From Chloroflexota bacterium (GTDB lineage Bacteria > Chloroflexota > Anaerolineae > Aggregatilineales > Phototrophicaceae): a stretch of DNA of 64,000 nt. The notes below the pieces were generated by a model that was not told the origin of the DNA, did no database searches, and worked only from the letters and a program-made list of their open reading frames with translations. The DNA lies in contig JAPPEU010000025.1 of NCBI GenBank assembly GCA_028875245.1, positions 1-64,000 of the forward strand. The letters are read 5' to 3'. Every line of letters starts with the position of its first letter. Position 1 is the stretch's first letter. Below, one piece after another: positions 15,953 through 25,888 of the stretch. The translations under genes were made by a program, and so were the position numbers.

Positions 15953-16420
15953 ATGCCGAGAAGAAATCGTCCGCCCAAGCGGATTCCGCCGCCCGATGTG
16001 AAGTATGGCAATCTTCATGTGGCCATGTTCATCAATCGCATGATGCGGGGCGGGAAGAAGAGCCTGGCGACGAGAATCATGTATGACGCTTTGGAATCGA
16101 TGGGCGAGCGCGCCAGGAAAGACCCGATCGAAGTTTTTGAGATTGCCATCCGCAATGTGGCGCCGGCGGTCGAGGTGAAGCCCAAACGCGTCGGCGGCTC
16201 GACTTATCAGGTGCCGATTGATGTATCGCATGAACGCGGGATCACCCTGGCCATGCGCTGGCTCATTCAGTTTGCGCGCGACCGCAGCGGCAGAAGCATG
16301 GCGGAGAAGCTGACCAATGAATTGCTCGATGCCTATAACGGGCAGGGCAGCGCGATCCGCCGGAAAGACGAAACACACAGAATGGCGGAAGCGAACCGCG
16401 CCTTTGCGCATTTTCGCTAG
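15953..16420 (+). CDS. rpsG: 30S ribosomal protein S7
   Basis: 155 residues beginning MPRRNRPPKR, a full-length S7 that nucleates the head of the small subunit. Recognisable blocks are VKPKRVGGSTYQVPIDV and the C-terminal KDETHRMAEANRAFAHFR. It has AAGGAG five bases upstream of ATG. It lies 96 bases after rpsL in the classical str order S12-S7-EF-G-EF-Tu. Confidence 0.98.
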   Translation: MPRRNRPPKRIPPPDVKYGNLHVAMFINRMMRGGKKSLATRIMYDALESMGERARKDPIEVFEIAIRNVAPAVEVKPKRVGGSTYQVPIDVSHERGITLAMRWLIQFARDRSGRSMAEKLTNELLDAYNGQGSAIRRKDETHRMAEANRAFAHFR

Positions 16421-16469
16421 GAATTTGGATTGACTATCCCGTAGCGCGGCTTCGGGATTTGGATGGGAA

Positions 16470-18569
16470 ATGACTAAACCGAACTCTGGCATCGACCTCA
16501 ACAAAGTCCGTAACATCGGCATCATAGCCCATATTGACGCGGGCAAGACGACCGTCACCGAGCGCGTGCTCTATTACACCGGCATGGTCCATAGAATCGG
16601 CGAGACGCATGAAGGCTCCGCCACGACAGATTATATGGAGCAGGAACGGGAGCGCGGCATCACGATAACCTCGGCCGCCGTCACCGCCAGTTGGGACGAC
16701 CATCAAATCAATATCATTGATACGCCGGGGCACGTCGATTTTACGGCGGAGGTTCAGCGCAGCTTGCGCGTCCTTGATGGCGGCATCACGGTATTCGACA
16801 GCGTCGCCGGGGTCGAGCCGCAATCGGAAACGGTGTGGCGGCAAGCCTCGGAATACAACGTGCCGCGCTTGTGTTTCGTCAACAAGATGGATCGCACCGG
16901 CGCCGACTTCGATCGCTGCGTCAATATGATGGTCGACCGCCTGAACGCCAATCCGGTCGTCATTCAAGCGCCGTATGGCAGCGGCGAGCACTTCGAGGGC
17001 ATTATTGATCTGCTCAAGATGCAGCTCATCACCTACGGCAATGACGAAGGCACGGATATCAATACCTACCCAATTCCCGAAAGCCATCGGGAAATGGCGG
17101 AGACGCGCCGTGAAGAAATGATCGAGAAGATCGTTGAACGCGACGAATATCTGACGCTGAAATTCCTTGAAGAAGAGGCGATTTCGGATGAGGAGATCCT
17201 GGCGGCGCTGCGAGCGGGCACGATATCGGGTCAGTTGCATCCGGTGCTTTGCGGAGCGGCCCTCAAAAACAAAGGCGTGCAGGCGCTGCTGAATATGGTT
17301 GTCGCCTTGCTGCCTTCGCCGCTGGATGTCCCGCCGGTAACGGGCGAGCATCCCAAAGACGCTAGCGAATTGCTGCGGCATGCCGATGATGATGAGCCGC
17401 TGGCGGCGCTGGTCTTCAAGATCGTTTCCGATCAGTACGGCCGGCTGGCGTTCACGCGCGTCTATTCGGGGGTCTTGAAAGCGGGCACGATGGCCCTCAA
17501 TACGGCTAACGGCAAGCGCGAGCGCATCGGACGCATCGTGCGCATGTTCGCCGACCGCCGGGAAGACGTGAAAGAAGTGCACGCCGGGGATATCGCCGCG
17601 GTCATCGGCATGAAGGAGACCTTCACCGGCGATACGCTCAGCGCGCCGAACAGCCCAATTCTGCTGGAGAATATCAGCTTTCCGGCGCCGGTGGTCGAAG
17701 TTGCCATTGAGCCCAACACCAAGGCCGATCAGGACAAGATGGGCCTGGGTTTGAGGCGGCTGGCGGAAGAAGACCCGACCTTTCAAGTGGAGGTCGATGA
17801 CCAGCTGGGCCAGACAAAAATCAAGGGCATGGGCGAGCTGCACCTGGAAGTGCTGGTTGATCGCCTGATGCGCGAGTACGGTGTGGATGCGCGCGTGGGG
17901 CGGCCGCGGGTCGCTTACCGCGAGACGATCACGCGAATGGTAGAAATCAATACGACCTTCAAGCGGCAGACGGGCGGCGCCGGTCAATATGCGCGCTGCA
18001 CGATTCGCTTTGAGCCGCTGCCCAAGGAAGAAAAGGCGGAAGCCACCGGCGAGCTGCTCTTTGTTGACGCGATTCGCGGTGGCGCGATACCCAAAGAATA
18101 CATCCCGTCGGTGAAAAAAGGCGTCACGCAGGCGATACAAGGCGGGGTCGTGGCCGGTTATCCGGTTGTGAATATCAAAGCGACCTTGATCGACGGCGCC
18201 TACCATGAGGTGGATTCCAGCGAGATCGCCTTCACGATCGCGGGTTCGATGTGCCTGAAGGAGGGCGTCAACAAGGGCGGCCCGGTCATTCTGGAGCCGT
18301 CAATGAGCGTTGAAGTCGTCGTGCCGGATGGTTACACCGGCGCTGTTGTCGGCGATATATCGGCGCGGCGCGGCGAGATTCAAGGCATGGAGCCGCATAG
18401 CGAAGGCATCTCGGTGATTCAGGCGCAGGTGCCTTTGGGGGAAATGTTCGGTTACGCCAATGACCTGCGCAATAACACGCAGGGGCGTGGCAATTTCAGC
18501 ATGGAGTTTGATACCTACACGGTTGCGCCGGAGGAAATCGCGGAAGCGGTGAAATCCGGGTCGCGCTAG
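16470..18569 (+). CDS. fusA: Elongation factor G
   Basis: 699 residues. The GTPase that drives ribosomal translocation. G1 is AHIDAGKTT near residue 20, followed by RGITITSAA, DTPGHVDF and NKMDRTGADF, then domains II-V ending in the conserved YANDLRNNTQGRGNFSMEF. Length and motifs fit the canonical enzyme and not the recycling-only paralogue, and its place in the str operon supports this. It lies 49 bases after rpsG. Confidence 0.98.
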   Translation: MTKPNSGIDLNKVRNIGIIAHIDAGKTTVTERVLYYTGMVHRIGETHEGSATTDYMEQERERGITITSAAVTASWDDHQINIIDTPGHVDFTAEVQRSLRVLDGGITVFDSVAGVEPQSETVWRQASEYNVPRLCFVNKMDRTGADFDRCVNMMVDRLNANPVVIQAPYGSGEHFEGIIDLLKMQLITYGNDEGTDINTYPIPESHREMAETRREEMIEKIVERDEYLTLKFLEEEAISDEEILAALRAGTISGQLHPVLCGAALKNKGVQALLNMVVALLPSPLDVPPVTGEHPKDASELLRHADDDEPLAALVFKIVSDQYGRLAFTRVYSGVLKAGTMALNTANGKRERIGRIVRMFADRREDVKEVHAGDIAAVIGMKETFTGDTLSAPNSPILLENISFPAPVVEVAIEPNTKADQDKMGLGLRRLAEEDPTFQVEVDDQLGQTKIKGMGELHLEVLVDRLMREYGVDARVGRPRVAYRETITRMVEINTTFKRQTGGAGQYARCTIRFEPLPKEEKAEATGELLFVDAIRGGAIPKEYIPSVKKGVTQAIQGGVVAGYPVVNIKATLIDGAYHEVDSSEIAFTIAGSMCLKEGVNKGGPVILEPSMSVEVVVPDGYTGAVVGDISARRGEIQGMEPHSEGISVIQAQVPLGEMFGYANDLRNNTQGRGNFSMEFDTYTVAPEEIAEAVKSGSR

Positions 18570-18653
18570 AGAAATGACAGGGCCGAGCCCGGTCAGCAGT
18601 TTTTGTTCGCGAATTCTGTATCATTTCACGAAGTTCACAAGAGGGGTTGTCAG

Positions 18654-19853
18654 ATGTCAAAAGGGAAATTCGAGCGCACCAAGCCTCACGTAAATATCGG
18701 AACCATCGGTCATGTTGACCATGGCAAGACCACCTTGACGGCGGCGATTACCAAGGTGCTGGCGTTGAAGGGGCAGGCGCAGGAACGCGAATACGGCGAT
18801 ATCGACAATGCGCCGGAAGAGCGCGCCCGCGGCATCACCATCAATATTCGCCACGTCGAATATGAAACCGACGCGCGTCATTATGCCCATGTGGACTGCC
18901 CGGGTCACCGCGATTACATCAAGAACATGATCACAGGCGCGGCGCAGATGGATGGCGCTATTCTGGTTGTCAGCGCGCCGGATGGTCCCATGCCGCAGAC
19001 TCGCGAGCATGTGCTTTTGGCGAAGCAGGTGGAAGTGCCGGCGATGGTCGTCTACTTGAACAAGACCGATCAAATGGACGACGAAGAGCTGATTGAGCTG
19101 GTCGAGATGGAATTGGCCGAGCTGCTGGAAGGTTATGATTTCGATCCCGATACGCCCATCATCAAGGGCTCGGCCCTGGCGGCGGAAGAGAGCGAAAGCA
19201 GCGACCCGGGCGCGCCCGAGTATGCGTCCATCGTTGAATTGATGGACGCGGTCGATGAATGGATTCCGACGCCGATGCGCGATGTGGACAAGCCCTTCAT
19301 GATGGCGATCGAAGATGTCTTCTCCATCAAGGGGCGCGGCACGGTCGTCACCGGCAGCGTCGCGCGCGGCACGCTCTTGAAGGGCACCGAGGTGGACATC
19401 GTTGGCTTGCGCGATGAAATCGTCAAGACGGTCGTCACTGGCATTGAGATGTTCAACAAGGAGCTGGACCAGGCGCAGGCGGGCGACAACGCCGGCATCC
19501 TGCTGCGCGGCATCGGGCGCGATGAAGTTCAGCGCGGCATGGTGATCGCCAAGGTCGGTTCGATTACGCCGCACAAGAAATTCAAGTGCGAGGTTTATGT
19601 CTTGCGCCGCGACGAGGGCGGGCGCCACAAAGCCTTTTTCACCGGTTACCGTCCCCAGTTCTACATCCGCACCATGGATGTCACCGGCACGATCACGCTG
19701 CCTGATGGCGTTGAGATGGTGATGCCGGGCGACAACGTGAATCTCGATGTGGAGTTGATCACGCCGGTCGCGCTGGAACGCGGTTCTTCCTTCGCCATTC
19801 GCGAGGGTGGTTTGACGGTGGGCGCCGGCCGCATCACCGAGATTCTTGAGTAG
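18654..19853 (+). CDS. tuf: Elongation factor Tu
   Basis: 399 residues. It carries aminoacyl-tRNA to the ribosome as a GTP complex. G1 GHVDHGKTT, switch [15 protein letters not shown] and NKTD are present. Relative to the common pattern, the segment after GITIN reads IRHVEY where most bacteria have T(A/S)HVEY. A short acidic insertion ([13 protein letters not shown]) precedes domain II. The ATG at 18,654 follows GAGGGG with a suitable gap; an earlier in-frame ATG at 18,603 would add 17 residues unlike any EF-Tu. This is the only copy seen in the window. Confidence 0.98.
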   Translation: MSKGKFERTKPHVNIGTIGHVDHGKTTLTAAITKVLALKGQAQEREYGDIDNAPEERARGITINIRHVEYETDARHYAHVDCPGHRDYIKNMITGAAQMDGAILVVSAPDGPMPQTREHVLLAKQVEVPAMVVYLNKTDQMDDEELIELVEMELAELLEGYDFDPDTPIIKGSALAAEESESSDPGAPEYASIVELMDAVDEWIPTPMRDVDKPFMMAIEDVFSIKGRGTVVTGSVARGTLLKGTEVDIVGLRDEIVKTVVTGIEMFNKELDQAQAGDNAGILLRGIGRDEVQRGMVIAKVGSITPHKKFKCEVYVLRRDEGGRHKAFFTGYRPQFYIRTMDVTGTITLPDGVEMVMPGDNVNLDVELITPVALERGSSFAIREGGLTVGAGRITEILE

Positions 19854-19945
19854 CTCTGTGCTGGACTTTGGCGCCGGGAGCCGGGTCATCCGCTCGGCTC
19901 GCTGGTGAAAGCCACGGTCCAGACTGAGCAGACAAAGGTTGCGCA

Positions 19946-20254
19946 ATGGCAAAAAACAAGATTCGTATCCGATTGAAAGCATACGACCACCGCGTACTCG
20001 ATCAATCGGCGCAGCGGATTGTGGATACGGCGGAACGGACCGGTTCGCGCGTGGTGGGCCCGGTCCCGCTTCCGACTCGGATTGAGCGATTCACCGTCAG
20101 GCGTTCGCCTTTCATCGACAAGGATTCGCAGGAGCACTTTGAGGTGCGGACGCACAAACGGTTGATTGATGTTCTCGATCCGGACAGCAAGACGATTGAC
20201 ACGCTGATGCGGCTGAATCTGCCGGCTGGCGTGGATATCGAAATCAAGATTTAG
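19946..20254 (+). CDS. rpsJ: 30S ribosomal protein S10
   Basis: 102 residues with the hallmark [17 protein letters not shown] start and [15 protein letters not shown] segment. S10 is a head protein of the small subunit and the NusE partner in antitermination. It follows tuf by 92 bases without a visible terminator, so str and S10 operons are probably one transcript here. Confidence 0.97.
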   Translation: MAKNKIRIRLKAYDHRVLDQSAQRIVDTAERTGSRVVGPVPLPTRIERFTVRRSPFIDKDSQEHFEVRTHKRLIDVLDPDSKTIDTLMRLNLPAGVDIEIKI

Positions 20255-20344
20255 GCTCCCCGCCATCGGCTGCTGTCGAATGCAGGAAAGCGGGCGCAGG
20301 CGGAGAAGCTTGACACGGAGAGGCCCCGTGTGGAGGCTAGGCTC

Positions 20345-20983
20345 ATGAAAGGCATGATTGGCAAGAAAGTGGGGATGACCCAGGTATTTGATGAACGGGG
20401 AACGGTCGTGCCGGTAACCGTGATTCAGGCGGGGCCCTGCTATGTGACGCAGGTGCGCAATGCCGAGCGCGAAGGCTACGTGTCCGTTCAACTCGGCTAT
20501 GGCGAGACCAAGCCGAAGAACCTGACCAAGGGACAGCTGGGGCATCTGCAGAAGCTGGACCTGCCGGCGCTGCGCCACCTGCGAGAATTCCGCCTGGCGG
20601 AGAAGGCGGATCTAGGCGTCGAGGCGGGTCAGGAGATCAAGGTCGATGTTTTCGAACAGGGCGAGCTGGTTGATGTCATCGGCACAAGCAAGGGCCGTGG
20701 CCACGCCGGCACGATCAAACGGCACGGTTTTGCGCGCGGACCCAAGACGCACGGGCAGTCGGATCGGATGCGTTCGCCCGGTTCGATTGGCATGTGCGCG
20801 ACGCCCGGCCGTACGCTCAAGGGCAAGAAGATGGCGGGGCGCATGGGCAACGATCGCGTGACGGTGCAGAATCTGCCCCTGGTCGTGGTTGATGCGGAGA
20901 AGAACTTGTTGGCGGTCAAGGGGTCCGTGCCCGGCGCCAAAGGCAGCATCGTGATGATCAAGCCGGCGGGCAGACGCGCCTGA
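20345..20983 (+). CDS. rplC: 50S ribosomal protein L3
   Basis: 212 residues. L3 is an early assembly protein near the peptidyl-transferase centre. It opens with KGMIGKKVGMTQVFDERG and contains the conserved loop GFARGPKTHGQSDRMRSPGSIG. ATG at 20,345 is chosen because GGAGG sits 8 bases upstream; the upstream GTG at 20,330 would place that site inside the gene. Confidence 0.97.
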   Translation: MKGMIGKKVGMTQVFDERGTVVPVTVIQAGPCYVTQVRNAEREGYVSVQLGYGETKPKNLTKGQLGHLQKLDLPALRHLREFRLAEKADLGVEAGQEIKVDVFEQGELVDVIGTSKGRGHAGTIKRHGFARGPKTHGQSDRMRSPGSIGMCATPGRTLKGKKMAGRMGNDRVTVQNLPLVVVDAEKNLLAVKGSVPGAKGSIVMIKPAGRRA

Positions 20984-21009
20984 CTGAAGCGCAGCGAAGG
21001 AAGCAGGAG

Positions 21010-21639
21010 ATGCAATTTCCAGTGATGGACAGCGCCGGTCGAGAAGTATCGCACGTTGAGCTGCCGGCCGATATTTTTGAAGCGAAGATCAATGTGGGCT
21101 TGATGCACCAGGCTTTTGTGCGCCAGATGGCCAATGCGCGCCAGGGGACGCACAGCACGCGCTCGCGCAGCGAAATCAGGGCGACCGGCGGCAAATGGTA
21201 TCGGCAAAAGGGGACGGGACGCGCGCGTCACGGCGCCCAGAGCGCGCCGATATTCGTCGGCGGCGGCTTGGCGCATGGTCCCAAACCGCGCGATTATACG
21301 AAGAAGATGCCGAAGAAGATGCGCAGAGGCGCGATCCGCTCGGCATTGAGCGCCCTGGTTCGCGATGATCAGTTGGTGGTCGTCGACAAGCTGGATATTG
21401 ACGCGCCGAAGACAAAAGCCATGCGCCAGTTGATTTCGACGCTGGTGGGTGAGCAATCGGCCTTGCTTGTGGTCGCGCCGGGGCAGAAGACTTTGCGCAA
21501 AAGCGTGAGCAATTTGCCCGACGCGCATTCAATCGCCGCCAACTACCTCAACGTTCGCGATCTGCTCAAGTACGACAAGGTGATTATGTCGCTGGACGCC
21601 CTGGATGTCGTAAAGAGCGTTTGGGGAGCAGGAGCATAA
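21010..21639 (+). CDS. rplD: 50S ribosomal protein L4
   Basis: 209 residues. The exit-tunnel loop is recognisable (TRSRSEIRATGGKWYRQKGTGRARHG), followed by the globular part ending VIMSLDALDVVKSVWG. The macrolide-contact loop looks intact. GGAG lies before the ATG, and only one base separates its stop from rplW, indicating tight coupling. Confidence 0.97.
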   Translation: MQFPVMDSAGREVSHVELPADIFEAKINVGLMHQAFVRQMANARQGTHSTRSRSEIRATGGKWYRQKGTGRARHGAQSAPIFVGGGLAHGPKPRDYTKKMPKKMRRGAIRSALSALVRDDQLVVVDKLDIDAPKTKAMRQLISTLVGEQSALLVVAPGQKTLRKSVSNLPDAHSIAANYLNVRDLLKYDKVIMSLDALDVVKSVWGAGA

Positions 21640-21640
21640 G

Positions 21641-21943
21641 ATGGCCGAACTCCATTTGTACGATGTCATACGCCGTCCGGTGATTACGGAAAAGTCAACG
21701 GAAATGGCGGACGGGCAAAACAAGTACGTTTTCGAAGTGGCGCGCAATGCCAACAAGATCCAAGTCAAGGAAGCGGTCGAGGAGATCTTTGAGTTGGAAG
21801 GCAAGGTCGTCAAAGTCAATACGATGGTAATGCCCGCGAAACGGGGTCGCCGCGGGCGCAGCACCTATATTCGATCCCGACAGTGGAAAAAGGCGATTGT
21901 TACGCTCGAAGAAGGCGTATCAATCGAGCTCTTCAACGTTTAA
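21641..21943 (+). CDS. rplW: 50S ribosomal protein L23
   Basis: 100 residues, with the start ELHLYDVIRRPVITEKST and the KVVKVNTMVMPAKRGRRGR loop typical of L23, the protein at the tunnel exit that docks trigger factor and SRP. It begins one base after rplD and ends 14 bases before rplB. Confidence 0.97.
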   Translation: MAELHLYDVIRRPVITEKSTEMADGQNKYVFEVARNANKIQVKEAVEEIFELEGKVVKVNTMVMPAKRGRRGRSTYIRSRQWKKAIVTLEEGVSIELFNV

Positions 21944-21957
21944 GGGGAGCATGAGCG

Positions 21958-22791
21958 ATGCCAATCAAGGTTTACAAGCCGACTTCGCCCGGCCGCCGGG
22001 ATATGACCGGTTATTCATTTGAAGAGATCACCAAGAGCAAGCCCGAACGCTCGCTGACGCGGGCCATGCGCAAGAAGGGCGGCCGCAACAATACCGGACG
22101 CATCACGGTTCGCCATCGTGGCGGCGGTCATAAACGGCGTTATCGGCTCATTGATTTCAAGCGCAACAAAGAAGATTGCCGCGCCGAGGTGATCGCGATT
22201 GAATATGATCCCAATCGCTCGGCCCGCATCGCTTTGCTGCAATATGAGGACGGCGTGAAGAGCTATATCATCGCGCCGATGGGCGTGAAGGTCGGCGATA
22301 TGATTGGCAACGGCGCCATGAGTACGCTGCGCCCGGGCAACAGCCGCGCCTTGAAGGACATACCGCTGGGCACGGTGGTGCACAATATTGAAATGCGCCC
22401 CGGCAAGGGCGGTCAATTAGCGCGCTCGGCCGGCACATCGGCGCAGATACTGGCGTCGGAAGACAAGTATGTGACGCTGCGTCTGCCGAGTGGCGAAATG
22501 CGCATGATACTGAACACCTGCCGCGCGACTATCGGCCAGGTCGGCAATGCGGAACATGCCAACGTCAAGCTGGGCAAGGCGGGGCGGAAGCGCTGGCTTG
22601 GCTGGCGGCCGACCGTTCGCGGCTCGGCGATGGACCCGGCCAGCCATCCCCACGGCGGTGGCGAAGGCAAAGCCGGCATCGGCATGGCGGCGCCCAAGAC
22701 ACCATGGGGCAAGAAGGCGCTGGGTGTACGAACGCGGCGCAATAAACGCACGAATCGCTTCATCATTCGCCGCCGCGGCAAACGTCGTTAA
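21958..22791 (+). CDS. rplB: 50S ribosomal protein L2
   Basis: 277 residues. L2 lies near the peptidyl-transferase centre and the subunit bridge. Visible blocks: [19 protein letters not shown] at the start, [17 protein letters not shown], and [19 protein letters not shown] with the conserved histidine. The basic tail [16 protein letters not shown] is complete. GGGGAGC precedes the ATG. Confidence 0.98.
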   Translation: MPIKVYKPTSPGRRDMTGYSFEEITKSKPERSLTRAMRKKGGRNNTGRITVRHRGGGHKRRYRLIDFKRNKEDCRAEVIAIEYDPNRSARIALLQYEDGVKSYIIAPMGVKVGDMIGNGAMSTLRPGNSRALKDIPLGTVVHNIEMRPGKGGQLARSAGTSAQILASEDKYVTLRLPSGEMRMILNTCRATIGQVGNAEHANVKLGKAGRKRWLGWRPTVRGSAMDPASHPHGGGEGKAGIGMAAPKTPWGKKALGVRTRRNKRTNRFIIRRRGKRR

Positions 22792-22808
22792 TTTCGGGAG
22801 ACAGCAAC

Positions 22809-23078
22809 ATGTCACGTTCATTGAAAAAGGGCTATTACGTCAGCCCGAAGCTGTTGGAAAAGATTGAACGGCTCAATCAGCAGAACAAAAAGATCGTGAT
22901 CCGCACCTGGAGCCGGGCGAGCACAATCTTCCCGCAGATGGTCGGTCATACGATTGCGGTGCATGATGGCCGGCGGCATGTGCCGATTTATATCACGGAA
23001 AACATGGTCGGGCACAAGCTGGGCGAGTTCGCGCCGACCCGCACCTTCCGCGGTCATATCACGGACAGCAGACGATAG
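22809..23078 (+). CDS. rpsS: 30S ribosomal protein S19
   Basis: 89 residues starting [18 protein letters not shown] and ending with the conserved [17 protein letters not shown]19 forms the S13/S19 head pair contacting the A-site finger. It has GGGAG upstream of ATG and sits in standard S10-operon order 17 bases after rplB. Confidence 0.97.
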   Translation: MSRSLKKGYYVSPKLLEKIERLNQQNKKIVIRTWSRASTIFPQMVGHTIAVHDGRRHVPIYITENMVGHKLGEFAPTRTFRGHITDSRR

Positions 23079-23089
23079 AGGACAGAACG

Positions 23090-23434
23090 ATGGAAGTGCG
23101 CGCAATTACGAGGTATCTGCCGATCTCGCCGCGAAAGCTGCGCCTGGTTTGCGACAAGGTGCGCGGGATGGATGCCCAAGAGGCCCTGATCGTATTGGAT
23201 TACATGCCGCAGAAGGGCTCCGCCCTGGTGAGCAAGACTTTGAATTCGGCAATGGCGAACGCGGCCAACAACTTTGACCTGAACCCGGACGACCTGTATG
23301 TATCGCAGATATACGCCGGCGATGGCCCGACGCTGAAACGCTTCAAGGCGGGCGCCCGTGGCCGATTCAAGCCGCGCCTGAAGCGCACGTCGCACCTCTG
23401 GGTGATTCTGTCTGAGCGAGAGGAAGAAGACTAA
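23090..23434 (+). CDS. rplV: 50S ribosomal protein L22
   Basis: 114 residues. It has the tunnel-loop region VSQIYAGDGPTLKRFKAGARGRFKPRLKRTSHL (split in the text as IYAGDGPTLKRF and ARGRFKPRLKRTSHL) and the N-terminal RYLPISPRKLRLV. Its TAA stop overlaps the rpsC ATG by one base, indicating translational coupling. Confidence 0.97.
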   Translation: MEVRAITRYLPISPRKLRLVCDKVRGMDAQEALIVLDYMPQKGSALVSKTLNSAMANAANNFDLNPDDLYVSQIYAGDGPTLKRFKAGARGRFKPRLKRTSHLWVILSEREEED

Positions 23435-24132
23435 TGGGACGCAAGGTACATCCAAAAGGCTTCCGTCTGAAGGTGATCCGCGAGTGGGACGCTCGCTGGT
23501 ATGCCGAAGGCGAACGCTACGTAAATTTATTGATGGAAGACCGCAAGATACGGAAATACTTGAAGGCGAAGACAAAACGCGCGGGCGTCTCTCGCATCGA
23601 GATTGAGCGCCATCCGAACCTCGTGATTATTACGATTAATACGGTGCGCCCCGGTTTGATCATCGGTCGCAAGGGCGAGGCGGTCAAGGAACTGCGTCAA
23701 AACTTGCAGGAAATGACGGGCAAGACGGTGAAGGTCGAGGTCAGTGAAATTGAGAATCCCGACCTTGACGCCACCTTGGTCGCGGAGAATGTGGCCTCAC
23801 AGCTGGTGAGGCGCATCGGCCACAGCCGAGCGATGAAACGCGCCATCATGCAGGCGATGCGGCAGGGCGCGGGCGGCATACGCGTCGAGGTGAGCGGGCG
23901 CCTTGGCGGCTCCGACATGGCCAGGCGCGAATGGATGTTTGATGGTCGGGTGCCGCGGAATACCTTGCGCGCCGATATTGATTATGGATTCGCCGAAGCG
24001 CTGACCACTTTTGGTCAGATCGGCGTCAAGGTTTGGATTTACAAGGGCGACATTCTGCCGGGCGAGGATCCGTTCAGCAGCCCGGCGCAGCGTCCGGCCG
24101 ATCATGGCGGGCGCCGCGGTCGGCGGAATTAA
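23434..24132 (+). CDS. rpsC: 30S ribosomal protein S3
   Basis: 232 residues. N-terminal GRKVHPKGFRLKVIREW, the KH motif GLIIGRKGEAVKEL near residue 72, and the C-terminal domain with DYGFAEALTTFGQIGVKVWIYKGD. S3 forms part of the mRNA entry helicase. The tail is short and His/Arg-rich. It is followed by an unusual 76-base gap carrying a dispersed hairpin repeat. Confidence 0.97.
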   Translation: MGRKVHPKGFRLKVIREWDARWYAEGERYVNLLMEDRKIRKYLKAKTKRAGVSRIEIERHPNLVIITINTVRPGLIIGRKGEAVKELRQNLQEMTGKTVKVEVSEIENPDLDATLVAENVASQLVRRIGHSRAMKRAIMQAMRQGAGGIRVEVSGRLGGSDMARREWMFDGRVPRNTLRADIDYGFAEALTTFGQIGVKVWIYKGDILPGEDPFSSPAQRPADHGGRRGRRN

Positions 24133-24154
24133 CAAGATAGTCGAGCCCGTGTAG

Positions 24155-24175
24155 GGGCCAGCCGGTGGCTCGCCC
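24155..24175. repeat. Short hairpin repeat, copy B, between rpsC and rplP
   Basis: GGGCCAGCC (24,155-24,163), loop GGT and GGCTCGCCC (24,167-24,175) pair with one mismatch. With the preceding GTAGGG this is the reverse complement of the unit at 106-126, sharing the core GGGCGAGCC/GGCTCGCCC. Finding it inside the otherwise compact S10 operon suggests a mobile or expanding intergenic palindrome. Confidence 0.5.
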
Positions 24176-24208
24176 AAAATAAGCGCGTCAACTGTAGGAG
24201 CATGAACC

Positions 24209-24643
24209 ATGTTAATGCCGAAACGCAGAAAGTATAACAAGCAGATGCGCGGGCGGATGCGGGGGATAGCGCGCCGCGGCGCCGTCGTGCAATTCGGCGA
24301 TTACGGCTTGCAGGCTTTGGAGCCCAGCTGGGTCACCAGCCGACAGATCGAAGCTTGCCGCCGGGCGATGGTGCGTTACATCCGCCGGCGGGGCAAAGTT
24401 TGGATTCGCATCTTCCCGGACAAGCCGGTGACGCAAAAGGCGGCCGAAACCCGCATGGGCAAGGGCAAGGGTTCGGTCGAAAAATGGGTCTGTGTGGTAA
24501 AGCCGGGGCGCATCCTTTTCGAAATGAGCGGCGTGCCGGAGGATGACGCGCGGGAAGCGCTGCGCCTGGCATCGCACAAGCTGCCGATCAAGACCAAGTT
24601 CGTCAAGCGCTTCGATCCAATTTCCGGGCGGGAGGTGAGTTGA
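24209..24643 (+). CDS. rplP: 50S ribosomal protein L16
   Basis: 144 residues beginning [17 protein letters not shown], with the conserved [29 protein letters not shown] region (read as [10 protein letters not shown] and [13 protein letters not shown]) that organises the A-site tRNA pocket. GGAG is 8 bases before ATG. Its stop overlaps the rpmC start by four bases (ATGA). Confidence 0.97.
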   Translation: MLMPKRRKYNKQMRGRMRGIARRGAVVQFGDYGLQALEPSWVTSRQIEACRRAMVRYIRRRGKVWIRIFPDKPVTQKAAETRMGKGKGSVEKWVCVVKPGRILFEMSGVPEDDAREALRLASHKLPIKTKFVKRFDPISGREVS

Positions 24644-24870
24644 TGCGCATCGACGAGATCCGCGCCCTGTCCACGGACGAAATCCTGGACAAGATTGAAG
24701 ACCTGAAAGTGGAGATGTATACGTATCGGATCCAGAAGGAATCCGGCGAATTGAAGGATACAACGCTGTTCCGCAAAACCCGGCGTGATATCGCCCGCCT
24801 GAAAACGGCGCTGCGCGAGCGCGAGCTGGCGGCGGAGCTTGTATCTGAAGGGGGGCAGGATGCCGAATAA
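24640..24870 (+). CDS. rpmC: 50S ribosomal protein L29
   Basis: 76 residues, two long helices with the family segment [27 protein letters not shown]. It is slightly extended at the C-terminus, where the frame overlaps the first codons of rpsQ by 11 bases. Start by ATGA overlap with rplP. Confidence 0.95.
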   Translation: MMRIDEIRALSTDEILDKIEDLKVEMYTYRIQKESGELKDTTLFRKTRRDIARLKTALRERELAAELVSEGGQDAE

Positions 24871-25120
24871 CCGTAAACGCCTGGTCGGCACGGTCGTCAG
24901 CGACAAGATGGACAAGACGGTCGTTGTCGCTATTGAAAATCGCAAGATGCACCCGGTGTATCACAAGGTTGTGTCGTCGACCAAGAAGGTGATGGCGCAC
25001 GATGAAACGGGCGCGGGGGTCGGCGCGCTGGTGCGCATTGTGCAGAGCCGGCCCATAAGCAAACGCAAGCGCTGGGTGGTGGAAGCGGTATTGGAAGCAG
25101 GGGAACAGCTGGCGACATAA
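24860..25120 (+). CDS. rpsQ: 30S ribosomal protein S17
   Basis: 86 residues with the OB-fold hallmark [19 protein letters not shown] and [10 protein letters not shown]. The ATG at 24,860 was chosen by the family N-terminus and the GGGGGG upstream site; an earlier TTG-like frame start at 24,839 would run deeper into rpmC. It overlaps rpmC by 11 bases, more than the other gene junctions here. Confidence 0.96.
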   Translation: MPNNRKRLVGTVVSDKMDKTVVVAIENRKMHPVYHKVVSSTKKVMAHDETGAGVGALVRIVQSRPISKRKRWVVEAVLEAGEQLAT

Positions 25121-25156
25121 GCTGTCGCCGGATTCTCGAACGGAGAGTGTCTAGAG

Positions 25157-25528
25157 ATGATTCAAACGGAATCGCGTTTGAAGGTAGCCGACAACAGCGG
25201 CGCGCAGGAATTATTGGTCATCCGCGTATTGGGCGGTTCAAAAGTGAAGTACGGCTATGTCGGCGATATCGTGGTGGGCACGGTCAAATCGGCTTCCACT
25301 TCCGGCGGCGTCAAGAAGGGTGAGCTCGTGCGGGCGGTCATCGTGCGGACGCACAAGGAATACCGCCGCAACGACGGGTCGACCATCCGTTTTGATGACA
25401 ACGCGGCAGTGGTCCTGGCGGAGGATCTTGAGAATCCGCGCGGGACGCGTGTCTTCGGGCCGGTGGCGCGGGAATTGCGCGACAAGGGCTTCATGAAGAT
25501 CGTTTCGCTGGCGCCCGAGACATTGTAG
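25157..25528 (+). CDS. rplN: 50S ribosomal protein L14
   Basis: 123 residues, start [24 protein letters not shown] (full block), ending [22 protein letters not shown] [20 protein letters not shown]14 forms intersubunit bridge B8 with L19. Length is canonical. GGAGAG precedes the ATG. Confidence 0.97.
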   Translation: MIQTESRLKVADNSGAQELLVIRVLGGSKVKYGYVGDIVVGTVKSASTSGGVKKGELVRAVIVRTHKEYRRNDGSTIRFDDNAAVVLAEDLENPRGTRVFGPVARELRDKGFMKIVSLAPETL

Positions 25529-25541
25529 GCGAGGGAATAGT

Positions 25542-25871
25542 ATGCAACGAGTGCAGCAAGGCGACACGGTCGAAGTCATCGCCGGCAAGGACAAGGGCCT
25601 GCGCGGCGAGGTGGTGCGCGTCCTGGTGAAGAAAGATCGTGTGATCATCAATGGCGTCAATATCATGAAGCGCCACCGAAAAGCGCGTCCGGCGCCGGGC
25701 GGGCAGCAAATCCCGGCGCAAATCATCGAGTTTGAAGCGCCGCTTCATCTCTCGAATGTGATGCTGGTCTGCGGCAGCTGCGATGAGCGGACGCGTGTGG
25801 GATATCGTATGAACGATGAGGGCTTCAAGACGCGCTATTGCAAAAAGTGCGATAGCCCCATCGAGGTCTAG
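25542..25871 (+). CDS. rplX: 50S ribosomal protein L24, zinc-ribbon form
   Basis: 109 residues. The KOW motif is [19 protein letters not shown] at the N-terminus. The C-terminal third has CGSC near residue 77 and CKKC near residue 100, a likely zinc ribbon seen in a subset of bacterial L24. L24 is an assembly initiator near the exit tunnel. It sits 13 bases after rplN. Confidence 0.96.
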   Translation: MQRVQQGDTVEVIAGKDKGLRGEVVRVLVKKDRVIINGVNIMKRHRKARPAPGGQQIPAQIIEFEAPLHLSNVMLVCGSCDERTRVGYRMNDEGFKTRYCKKCDSPIEV

Positions 25872-25888
25872 CGGAGCGAGGCGAACAA

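Noticed and set aside
18657..19982. Antisense frame opposite tuf
   Set aside because: Long open frame generated by codon bias of tuf; no homologous motif.
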